From: Acanthaster planci
Taxonomy: Eukaryota; Echinodermata; Asteroidea; Valvatida; Acanthasteridae
Direction of reading: 5' to 3'
DNA: 27,012 nucleotides
Assembly (NCBI RefSeq): GCF_001949145.1
Contig: NW_019091560.1
Coordinates: 325,761-352,772 of the forward strand
Shown: piece by piece, positions 1-8,809 of the stretch
Layout: the number at the start of each line of letters is the position of its first letter
Numbering within the stretch: the first letter of the stretch is position 1
Made by a program: the position numbers and the translations under genes
Notes under the pieces: model-generated
Told to the model about the DNA's origin: nothing
The model's input: only the letters and a program-made list of their open reading frames with translations
Databases searched by the model: none

Positions 1-1790
1 GACAAATAAGTGAATGTAGTCTGGTTCCTTGACCTGGATGGAGATTTGTTTCGATGAACCAAAAAAGCCTAAGTCAGGTAACCAGATGAAAAAGAAAATG
101 GCGTAATTCGACTGAGTGGCTGTCTTTTGCGAAACTCGGAGTAGGAATTTGAAGTGTTCTTGCTTAAATATTGTAAAAGTTTACCTAAACTAGGCCTATC
201 AGGACTGAGGAATGGTTCCTTAAGGTCAGAATGTGAGTTAGTTTGAGAAAGTGGACTTTGTTTCCTTATTAAAGGAACAGGGTACTAATGGTACTGAACC
301 CCCTACATTCCAATTTCCAAGACAAATTCTGCTTTAAAGGTTAAATAATATAAGCTCCTCCTTGTACAGATTTTGTTCTCAGTACGTTTCAAGGAAAGAA
401 TTTTTGTTAAACCAGATTTCCGATTTGCACTTTGATATTTTTGAATGCGGTTTCTCAAAAATCCCGAGAGCCAAAAAATTAACAAAAATTTACAGAGTGA
501 TAGGTCACTCACCATGTGTGATTCTACGTACTTCTTTCAAAATCGGTATTTCGGTCGCACCTGCACCAGCTGGCCTTGACAAACCTGTTCCACTCCATAG
601 CAATGCACGTGTATGCACATACATGTAGTAGTTTTTTTTGACTTGCCATTCTGGTTTATTTCATTTCATTTATTTCATTTTTCGGGATACACTTTTCTAT
701 TCACAGAAACGTGAACATTAGAAACAAAATATGAATTATTTAAGTGCTTGTACATATATGAGAAAAAAAAACCTGTTCTGGCAAGGCAGTGGAAAACAAT
801 GGAATATAAAAGACAGGTACATAGAGCCTTAAAAAAAGTTGGATGACCTTACAGGATGAAGCTGGATTTTCTACAAGGCATGGATGATACGATTATGGTT
901 AAAGAGGTGTTCACGTAAAGAGTGAAAGACACACAAGGTGGACTACTGACCACATGTCACTATTACTGGAGGAATTGTTAAAGCTGAAATCAGACTGAAT
1001 GGTTGTCACGATCCGGAACAAGGGAAACGACTGTATCAAAGACAAATGTCTACACTATGTTAGCCCCATACTAGTCAAAGACTACTCCGTATCCAAGGAT
1101 ACAGAGGAGGTATATGGAGGTAGTCCAGTAGATTGGCCCTAGTGTACATGTATACTCATAGGGCTAAATGTAAAGCACCTGTGTGTGTTCCTGTTGTGTT
1201 TCCATGAAGAGTCATTGAGCGATAGACGTAGAATGATGGGAAACAGTACTCATCAGAAGTAGGTCTACAGTACTTAGAGCCAAAGTCCCCAATTCTCCAA
1301 TTTTAATACTTTTTCAAACACCAGGAGTTAAGGTTAAAGGCCATGCCAAATTTAGTGAGCCAGCAGTCATGACAATAGACAAAGGATTTTGTTTTCACAT
1401 CTGGAAGGAAAGTAAGAAATCTAAATACGATTTACAAGATGAAAAACAATATGGCTGATATACCACTCAATAACTATGAACACCAAACTTGGAAGCAATC
1501 AAAGAAATACCAAAAACTGTTCTATCAAATTCGATGCGCCACACAAGCCTTTGGAAAGAGCTATCAAAAAGCCTGTAAATATCATATCCAGCTCTTCAGT
1601 TTGGACATTTAAAGATACATTAACTGAATGTTCTCAAGAACAATGTGTCTGATGATCCACACAATGCTCAACCTGGTCTGATGGGTCCAGAGGGACATTA
1701 GTTTGCTGGCATAACTATACAGAGCCAGATACGATATGCTCACCTTTCCATGGTTGACTTTGTTTTTATTCAGTAGAATGTTCAGAGACT
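1..1790. other. Non-coding flank upstream of TMEM267
   Basis: I see no supportable exon here. Open frames are short, unconserved to my eye and lack paired splice sites. The stretch contains a degenerate TTTCA-rich simple repeat near 656-682. It also holds a 30 bp segment at 1111-1140 that recurs near 23362-23393. The TMEM267 5' untranslated exon may lie here, because the first coding exon starts directly after a splice acceptor at 2193, but I cannot place it. Confidence 0.5.
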
Positions 1791-1791
1791 A

Positions 1792-1942
1792 CAGTGGAAC
1801 ACAGTTATAACAAGGCCCTTGGTACTTGACCAATTACCTTGTTATAACATGTGTTGTATTATCAGTAATGGAAGACAGAAAAACAAGGACTGGGAACCTA
1901 AACGTGCCCTTGTTATAGATAAACGTGACATTAACAGTGCTC
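1792..1942 (+). repeat. Left arm of a long inverted repeat with pogo/Tigger-like tip
   Basis: The arm starts CAGTGGAACACAGTTATAAC directly after a TA dinucleotide at 1790-1791, as expected for a Tc1/mariner-pogo type end. An internal hairpin pairs GTTATAACAAGG with CCTTGTTATAAC. The reverse complement of 6660-6802 aligns with it along most of its length, sharing ATAACAAGG-CCTT near the tip, then TAATGGAA or GAATGGAA, GAACCTAAAC, and TTAACAGTGCT at the inner end. The arm lies in the region upstream of the TMEM267 start codon. Confidence 0.6.
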
Positions 1943-2195
1943 TTCTTATCGGTGTTCAATTGTACTGACATATTTTCTTCTGGCTAGCCACTGCCATGAA
2001 TGCCAATTGAAGTGTTTGAGATTACTGTCTGAACTTTGTTTCCATCTCAAAAAAAATCCCTACAATATTCACGCATCAGCATTTGTTGAGGAAAACCTTT
2101 AAATTCTCCAGCTTTTCTGTTTCACTGCAAATGAGTGATTGATCATGTTGATGTGAAAAATTAAATGTTTGTAAAATCATGTTCCCATTTCAGAA

Positions 2196-2516
2196 ATGGC
2201 TTCCTTTATAAGTACTCTGCAGACAGCAAAAAGCATCTTTACATTGAGGATACTGCTTGGAATTATCTTCTTGGGAATGGCCTGTGTTTCACTGGACCAC
2301 CTCCTCCAATTACCAGCTGTTGCATCTAGTCGCTATTACCGGGCAGTTGTGGATAACTTCACCCATGGACTTGTTGGACTGTTGTCTTGGGCCATAGTGA
2401 TTGAAACAGTTCTTCCAAGTAACTGTCACCAACTGGGAGAGATACTTTTGTGTGGTGTGCTGTCTTCTATCTTGGATGCAGATCACTTCATAGTTGCAAA
2501 GTCCATTTATTTACAG
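2196..2516 (+). CDS. TMEM267: TMEM267 coding exon 1
   Basis: This exon encodes residues 1-107, from MASFISTLQT to SIYLQ. The acceptor ends at 2193 (ttcccatttcag), followed by AA and then the ATG. The donor is CAG|gtcagg, in phase 0. It carries the first hydrophobic segment, the THG motif and DADH. Confidence 0.92.
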
Positions 2517-3459
2517 GTCAGGAACATATAGACAAGATATTTTGCCCTAATCACTGACTGGTCCGTTTGTTGCTTTTGGATCAGTAGTTTATAGCCAGTC
2601 CACAGTACCATTATGGTCTGCTTACATATATTTAAAGTCAAATCTTGACAATGAGAATTGTCTTTTAGGGACATACATGTATATAGCCACATTGAAAATG
2701 CACAGGTGGTATAAGATAAGTACAGAATGTGAGCATTCAGTTCCCAATATTCTATTCCATAATCATATTGTGCTTGTGGTCTCGAAGACAAAGATCAAGT
2801 ACAGGACATACATGGCATAGAAACCTACTGAAAGTGGGGCAAACATGGATAAAAAAGGGGTGTAGAATAAAACATGATCAGGTAATTTGATTCTGAATTC
2901 CAGTATTGTGCCAGGTGAGCCCTACAATGTGCTTGCCCCTTGAATTGGTCAAGAAGGGCCGTTTGCCGAGACCAAAGGAATGTACATTTTGGTGTGTGTT
3001 GAGGTTAGGCAAGGTTTGGATCATAGCATCACATGAAATCTCTTGTATTTGAAACTGTATGTTTCAGTTCATGACTGAAAATAAATAAAAGTAACCTTGA
3101 AAGAAAATTGTTTTTACTTTTCTATAAAGGATGCACTTGTTCTACCGCACCGGCCAGCTCTTCATTCCACAACCCTCATTATCCTCATTAGCTTGTTTCT
3201 CCACCTCACGGTTCGTGTCACCGCTGCCCAGAAGCTCCAGTCACTCCCCTACATGTTCTTGACAGCATCTCTCTCCCATCAGATCAGGGACGGCTCCCGT
3301 AGGGGACTATGGGTATGGCCTCTGGGATCCACGCCACCTCTGCCCTACTGGGCATATGTAGGCCTCGTCTGCATCTTGCCAATTGTTCTAAAGTTGTTTT
3401 TGAACAGGACTGCAAGTCAGCTGACAGTAAAGCCCATTATTGGTGCAACCCCTTTATAG
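2196..3459 (+). CDS. TMEM267: TMEM267 (transmembrane protein 267), complete two-exon coding region
   Basis: The spliced product is 216 residues, close to the 215 I recall for human TMEM267. Exon 2196-2516 encodes residues 1-107 and ends CAG|gtcagg. Exon 3130-3459 begins after tataaag and encodes residues 108-216, with a TAG stop. The intron is phase 0. ATG 2196 is chosen because it lies two bases after a ttcccatttcag acceptor, which also implies an upstream untranslated exon. Landmarks shared with the family are DNFTHG (53-58), DADHF (94-98), LPHRPALHS (112-120), SHQIRDG (156-162), GLWVWPLG (166-173) and PLPYW. Hydrophobic stretches near 15-40, 57-72, 120-137 and 180-198 suggest several membrane passes. 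The molecular function of TMEM267 is not established. The conserved His and Asp pattern resembles bacterial YdjM/DUF457 proteins, which are putative metal-dependent membrane hydrolases, and that is an inference. The gene is convergent with CARNMT1. Confidence 0.92.
2517..3129 (+). other. TMEM267: TMEM267 intron (phase 0)
   Basis: The intron is 613 bp and starts gtcagg. It ends in a pyrimidine-rich tract and ctataaag. I see no repeat or extra exon in it. The open frames across it are shadows. Confidence 0.85.
3130..3459 (+). CDS. TMEM267: TMEM267 coding exon 2 (terminal)
   Basis: This exon encodes residues 108-216, from DALVLPHRPA to the TAG at 3457-3459. It carries the HRP...HS and SHQIRDG motifs and the last membrane segments. 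The frame joins exon 1 without a split codon. Confidence 0.93.
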   Translation, partial: DALVLPHRPALHSTTLIILISLFLHLTVRVTAAQKLQSLPYMFLTASLSHQIRDGSRRGLWVWPLGSTPPLPYWAYVGLVCILPIVLKLFLNRTASQLTVKPIIGATPL

Positions 3460-5700
3460 TCTAATGGTACTTTAAAAGTCCATTGTGCAAAAGCATCTTC
3501 ACCGAGGCAGCGCACAAAAGTGCCCCCATGTGATTTACAGTCAAAATTACCCCAGTTGATCCTTTTCTTATTGCGTTGTTCTACATGTAGGTATTTTGCT
3601 TAAAATGCATTGTAATGATTCTTGATCTTTTTTACCTGAATTATCTAATATTTAGGTTAATCATAAATATCCCCCGTGCGCAAAGTACAGAATATGAGCT
3701 TAGTTTTGGTTGATCTAGATATCTTTCTTTTCATGTTTGATTTGGGTTGTAATCATAGAGCTATTTGAGTGTTCACTCGCTGTGCAAAGTGAATCCATGG
3801 GTGTATCCATGTTTGTGCACTAACAGCTTTTGTACCACTATTTGCATATCTATTTCCGTATTCTAAAACTCCACTTCAACAAAGTTGGCACACCAAAAAC
3901 TTAGCTTTACAATCAGTAAATGAGCATTTCATATTGTGCTGTCATAGAGAATGGATGAGGACTGTAGATTCGTGCAAAGCATGGACAAGGCAAAGCCAAG
4001 CCCATTCTTTGCATGAATCTACCTTTCCGAGTTCTCTTCTCTGACTTCAGCTATTTCCCATTGTTGCAGGAACATGGAGTTCCGAGTCTATGAGTCTCTC
4101 TGTTCCGAGTCTCTTTGTTAACCCTTCACTCGAGTGCACACATTTGTTTCATTTGTGCATGAGGTTTGGCTATGTGAGACACTGAGAGTATTCATGCAGT
4201 CAACATTGACAGTGCTGGATACATACTGTCTTCTCTTCCTCTTGCGCCTTGGAGTCATTATTACACTTGTGTCATCGCAGCTAAACCTATCCGACTAAAA
4301 CCACCTCAAGACTCTATGAAATTGAGGAATGCTATATCAACTTCATGAGAGTATTTGTGCAGTCAACACTCAGTGCAGGATATATTTATTCTTTTCTCTT
4401 CCTCTTACATCTTGGATTCATAATTATGTGTGCTATTGCAATGAAACCTTCTGGACCAAAAAACCACCACAGGACTCTATGAAACTGAGGAATGCTATAT
4501 CAACTTCATGAAAGTATGGTTAGCAGTTTGCGAACCACTTTACAAACCACTCAGAATGAGGTTCACTGAGCCTTACATGTTCTTATGTATGAATCATTCT
4601 GAAATGCCCACTTACTACATATTGCTATTTCGTTTGGATAACAAGCAACCTTGGATTCAAATTACAATGCGAATTTTGGAGTTAAACAATAACAATTAAG
4701 AATTTCTTTAGAGTGCACATATCCACCTAAAATTGCTTATATGCTACAAAAATTAACTATGCAAGAAAATTTACAGGCTACGTCTTTAAGCAAGTTTATA
4801 CAAGTATGTTTGATAGCCATTTGAAACGAACTGAGATAAATGTGCTGGACCACAAACTTAGGGAGCAGTAATCCTAATAGATCTGTCACCTCAGGACCGG
4901 TATGATCTTGGTACAACTAGAGGATGTACTTGAGTTTGTGTCAATTCAAGTAAACTATAACCCAAAATTTCAGAAAGACTGGGCAAAACATAGACACAGA
5001 AAAGTAGCCAAAACATATCAAATTTATTCCTTATTGAAAGGGGAAGAGAGAAGTCAAATCTTTGTTTTATCTTGTCAAATCTTGCTTTATAATGCATTAA
5101 TCCTGAAAAAAGAGATAACTATATGTCATTTTCTATGGAGAAAGGCAAACATTATATTTATACTATACCCCATCCCTCCGGTGGCAACTGCTTGACTGAA
5201 ACAAGGGGGGGGGCACAGCACAAAGGTAATCTCCTTGTTACAAAACAACAACAACTGCAGATTTGTTACAAATTTACAGCTAACTGTAGATTGGTAAAAA
5301 TAATCTACACTTTGAACAAAGGAGTGATGTCACAGAAATAGTTTTAACTGTAAGCAATGCACATGCATGTACATAAGCACTGCAGATGAATTTTACTGAG
5401 GCTTTTCATATGTGGTACTGATAATAACAATGTTATATTATTTGTTTGTTCTTGTACGTTGCATTAGCAGTAGATTCGGAATTTGTTCCGTATTATTTTT
5501 AATGTTCTATGCTCATGAATTCAAAAGGATGCACCCATGAACTATCAAAGCTCTCTGCATGGGAATGATGAGTTAGCACTCAAATAATTTAATAATTATT
5601 GCTGTATGTTGTTACGTACATTGTACTAATTTATGTTTAAAATTACACATGCATGACATGTTATGTGCCTAGTCATTTGCATAAACACTCTATGCTCAGT
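3460..5700. other. Non-coding stretch downstream of TMEM267
   Basis: This stretch would include the TMEM267 3' untranslated region. I see no convincing poly(A) signal and no second gene. Apart from the 163 bp tandem duplication at 4184-4509 and a G-run near 5204, it is unstructured AT-rich sequence. Confidence 0.5.
4184..4509 (+). repeat. Tandem duplication, two units of 163 bp
   Basis: Unit 1 (4184-4346) and unit 2 (4347-4509) both begin GAGAGTATT and both contain GTGCAGTCAACA or ATGCAGTCAACA, TTCTCTTCCTCTT, GACTCTATGAAA and GAGGAATGCTATATCAACTT. A third start (GAAAGTATGG at 4510) is followed by unrelated sequence, so the array is two copies plus a stub. The units differ at a moderate number of positions, so the duplication is not recent. 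Confidence 0.85.
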
Positions 5701-5808
5701 GCTTGTCCGAGGGCTTGCAGAAAAAGTCACAAGCTTACTTGGGTGGGACTCGAACCCACGATCTCCTGCTTACTAGTGCAGAGGTCTTAACCACTTGACC
5801 GCCGCGTT
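5701..5808 (-). repeat. tRNA-derived SINE (tRNA-like head)
   Basis: On the - strand a tRNA-like head carries an A-box/D-arm region (GTCAAGTGGTTAAGAC, 5784-5799). It also has a perfect T-arm, GTGGG-TTCGAGT-CCCAC, with a B-box at 5746-5756. The anticodon arm has an 8-base loop and the acceptor stem does not pair, so this is not a functional tRNA. The 3' body follows toward 5701 and includes TTCTGCAAGCCCTCGG. RNA polymerase III promoter boxes look intact. A decayed tRNA gene is the alternative reading. Confidence 0.7.
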
Positions 5809-6659
5809 TGTTGGGGTCGGCTGGCCGGTCCGGGTCAGGTGAAGCAGTGGGTACCACAAACTATTTTCAAGATGTATGTTTTTTAGTCAAGACGAATTAG
5901 GTGCCCATATTGATTAGTTTCCTCTACTGTTTATTCCTTTTGTAGGACCACAATCCTTTTCATTTGTAGTGTGGGGTATTTCGTTGGTTCTTGTGAACTA
6001 AAGAATGTTCCTTGAGGGGTACTTCCTATTCCTATTATTCTGGTAACCCACAAGGCACCATAAACACATGTACAGGCTTTGAAAGTTTACTTGTAGACAC
6101 AGGCCTGGGGTGTGTTCCACTCACGCAAACAACGCAGACGTTGTGTGTTTTATACACACGTTTTCAAACTGGAATGCATTTTTCATCAAGGACATAAGCA
6201 ATGTTAGCAAACTTTGGCAAACACTCTCAAAGAGGTGTTAGCAATTGTCGGCCAACTTCCAATATGGATGAAAGTAGGGACAAAGTGATGGTTGTGACTC
6301 TTCAATTGGGCCTGAAACTCAACCTGACAATGAACAAAAGTGTGGCAAACTGACTAATTTCCCAGTTATATCAGGAACCAAATCAAGAATATTATTGCAC
6401 TTCTTCTAAAATTCTGCTGCATCAAGATAACGCTGCCCCCTGCCATGTTGGCAAACGTACGTACGTTTGCAAATGGTGTGTCCAGTCCAAACTGCTTTCG
6501 AACACTTGCTCAAATGCTGGAGCAAGTGAAACCCACTGCTGACCAGGATCAGCTAAGACCCAAATTATAGTTGATACTCATTCCTAGGCAGGCTATCACC
6601 AGTTGGCCACCTCCATCTTCTTGGGTCCACACATTATTTTATGTCAAAATCAAGATCTA
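5809..6659. other. Non-coding stretch
   Basis: I see no gene or clear element here. The only distinct item is the perfect 20 bp palindrome at 6451-6470. Confidence 0.5.
6451..6470. repeat. Perfect 20 bp palindrome
   Basis: The sequence GCAAACGTACGTACGTTTGC equals its own reverse complement. It is too short for a hairpin with a normal loop. It could be a dimer binding site or chance. Confidence 0.9.
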
Positions 6660-6802
6660 TCATTTAAATTAAATTAGCACTGTTAATCATCCAGCTTATA
6701 ATAGCAAGGTTTAGGTTCAAAGTCTTTGTTTTCCATTCCTTATAACACAGGATACTTGTAGTTTGTAAATTCTAAAGGACCTTGTTATGCAGAGGTACAA
6801 TG
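6660..6802 (-). repeat. Right arm of the long inverted repeat with pogo/Tigger-like tip
   Basis: Read on the - strand from 6802, this begins CATTGTACCTCTGCATAACA and continues with AAGGTCCTT, GTTATAAGGAATGGAAAACA, GAACCTAAAC and TTAACAGTGCT. The 1792-1942 arm shows the same blocks in the same order. The outward-facing tip lacks an obvious TA target duplication (GG follows), so this end is degraded. Confidence 0.6.
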
Positions 6803-7402
6803 GGCATCACACTCAATTGTAGTTTCGAGCAACTTAACTTTTAGGGTTATTTTACTTCACTTTGATTTGTGGGACTGGGAAAAAGAAAATTTTTTATCAA
6901 TTGTGCGGCTCATGTGTACATGGCAAAATTTGCAAACACCCAAATTAGAGGATATTTGCAAAGAATACACACACTAAGTCGACAGATCTTTAAACTTGGC
7001 ATGTTTATTTCACTTTGAAAATATTTCTAAAATCCCTCTTGACGTGTATGTTTCTTATTAATCTCAAATATTGATGGATAATGCCAACTACAATCCCAGC
7101 TTGCATTTATTTTCATTAAGTCAGAGTGGCTACATTTTTTCCCAATTTTGATACAACTTTAGTATTAAATAGTCCCACTTTGTCACATTCAATTTTCATG
7201 TTGCAGAACTTTCCATTCAAAACTTTACTCAACATCAAATTCTAGGATTGCATGCCAAATATAGTTTAGGCCAGATTAAATGGCCTAAAAGACACTTGCT
7301 AAAAACTAGATACATGTAAGTATGTAACACAATACATGTACAACAGCAAATGATCTGTGACTTCAAGACTTGTGCCACAGTTGAATTGAGGACCCTTGTA
7401 AA
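6803..7402. other. Non-coding stretch
   Basis: AT-rich sequence with no supportable gene or element. Confidence 0.5.
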
Positions 7403-7972
7403 CCACTTGCTGCCGGGGAACCCTGTTTCAAGCACCATGGGTTTATACACAGAGCCAGGGTGCCCAAAACAGGACAAAAGAGCTGGTCTGTGTAACAAAA
7501 GACCGTACTCGGAACAAAAGACCTGTTGCTGGGAATTGCCATCATTTTTCGGCTTGCGTTTTTCGAAGGGAATCCATCACTGTTTTTAAACGGTATACCA
7601 CTGTTTTGGGCATAGCATGCCCGTGGATTAGCACCGCAGACAAAAGTGCTCCAGGGCCCCATTGATGAACGACACAGCACCGCTGCATGCTAATCTAGCT
7701 GTGTTTGAAAAGATGCCACTCGCATTCACTGGGGACAAAGGAAATTACACAACACCTCACAATTCTGGGCTCTCTTTACAGGGCAGCAGGCCTAGCTGAA
7801 ATACTCAGGAGTCAATGAAGGTTACCTGTGAGCTTAGAGTAGCCACCAAACAGTCATTCGTGTGGGTGTAAATGTTAATAAAAAGAAATAATGAATTTTT
7901 AAAAGAATTTTGAAAACTGAAAATCTCCCATATGTGTGCACTGTATTTTTAAAAGCACCCGGCAGCAAGTGG
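7403..7972 (+). mobile_element. TTAA-type non-autonomous DNA transposon, copy 1
   Basis: The termini are inverted: CCACTTGCTGCCGGG at the left and CCCGGCAGCAAGTGG at the right, matching over the whole 15 bp. The flanks, TAAA at the left and TTGA at the right, are decayed forms of the TTAA seen around the other two copies. The interior shares TGTAACAAAAGACCGTACTC, the CTGGGCTCT block and TGAAATACTCAGGAGTCAAT with copies at 12019-12605 and 22537-23097. TTAA target sites are typical of piggyBac-type elements. No transposase is present. It lies about 690 bp downstream of the CARNMT1 stop codon. Confidence 0.8.
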
Positions 7973-7976
7973 TTGA

Positions 7977-8662
7977 GGGAATCAATATGTGCTTGGCCTG
8001 TCTTCTCTCAGGAGAATGGACGTGACTAATGCATTATCAGCATTCAGTCTTTGAACCCGTCTTAAACGTTGGTTTAAGACTGGCCAAGCACAATAAATGA
8101 CAGATTTCCAACACTTGTTGTAGAATTTTACTTTTATTTTCCCGAAAACCCCCATCCGTTTTATTTTATAGTTGTCCAAAAGACTCTCCTTACATGGACT
8201 TAGCGTGCGTGTGGCGAACCACATGCAGACTCTTGACCAATCAGAATCAAACTGTCTTGGCACTGGTGCGTGATTTACGCAGTGGGCATTGTCACTTCTC
8301 AGCGGGCATCATCAAATGTTAATACATGGTCAAATGATGCATTTCAACCAATAGGAATAGAAAACCTGTCCCATCTATTAATGAATAATTGTTTCAAGCA
8401 TACCATGTCTAGAATCCCTACTTCCAATTTTCTCCCCAGTGTCTACAAACATATCCTTAATTCAGTCTAAATATAGATTTTTCAATCTGCCATACAACTT
8501 GAAAAAACATTTACCCAGTATTAAGTATATGACATTAAGTTTGGCAAAAATAATTCAGCAAAAATCGGCAAAAGATTTGCAAGTGTGCCCTAAACATTCT
8601 CCAAAGCTGTTAATTCCTTAATGCAATCCTACCCGTCTAAAGATAATGGTATTGACCAAAAG
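7977..8662 (-). other. CARNMT1: CARNMT1 3' flank / probable 3' untranslated region
   Basis: This stretch directly follows the CARNMT1 stop codon on the - strand. Candidate AATAAA signals on that strand lie around 8133-8138 and 8158-8166. I cannot choose between them, and no other gene is visible. Confidence 0.4.
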
Positions 8663-8809
8663 TTATTGCTTCTCATTGACTTTAACAGCTTCTTGGGTAG
8701 GTACATTTGACTGGAAGGGCTTCTGACAGACAAAGAAGACACAGTCATATTCATATTTGAGCATGGACTCGTGGTCTTGCAGGTAGCTGGTGTGTATTGG
8801 CTCTTCCCG
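8663..8809 (-). CDS. CARNMT1: CARNMT1 coding exon 8 (terminal)
   Basis: Acceptor cacttgacag. The exon encodes [20 protein letters not shown], then [12 protein letters not shown], then a short unconserved tail ending EKQ and TAA at 8663-8665. The two Tyr of KYEYD match the family's C-terminal KYYYE. Confidence 0.92.
   Translation of the reverse strand, partial: REEPIHTSYLQDHESMLKYEYDCVFFVCQKPFQSNVPTQEAVKVNEKQ

Noticed and set aside
5784-5799. Similarity of CAAGTGGTTAAG to the TTAA transposon tip
   Set aside because: It is the ordinary A-box/D-arm sequence of the tRNA-like head. The match is coincidental.
5742-5808. Functional tRNA gene on the - strand
   Set aside because: The T-arm and promoter boxes are good, but the acceptor stem does not pair and the anticodon loop has eight bases, so a SINE head is a better reading.
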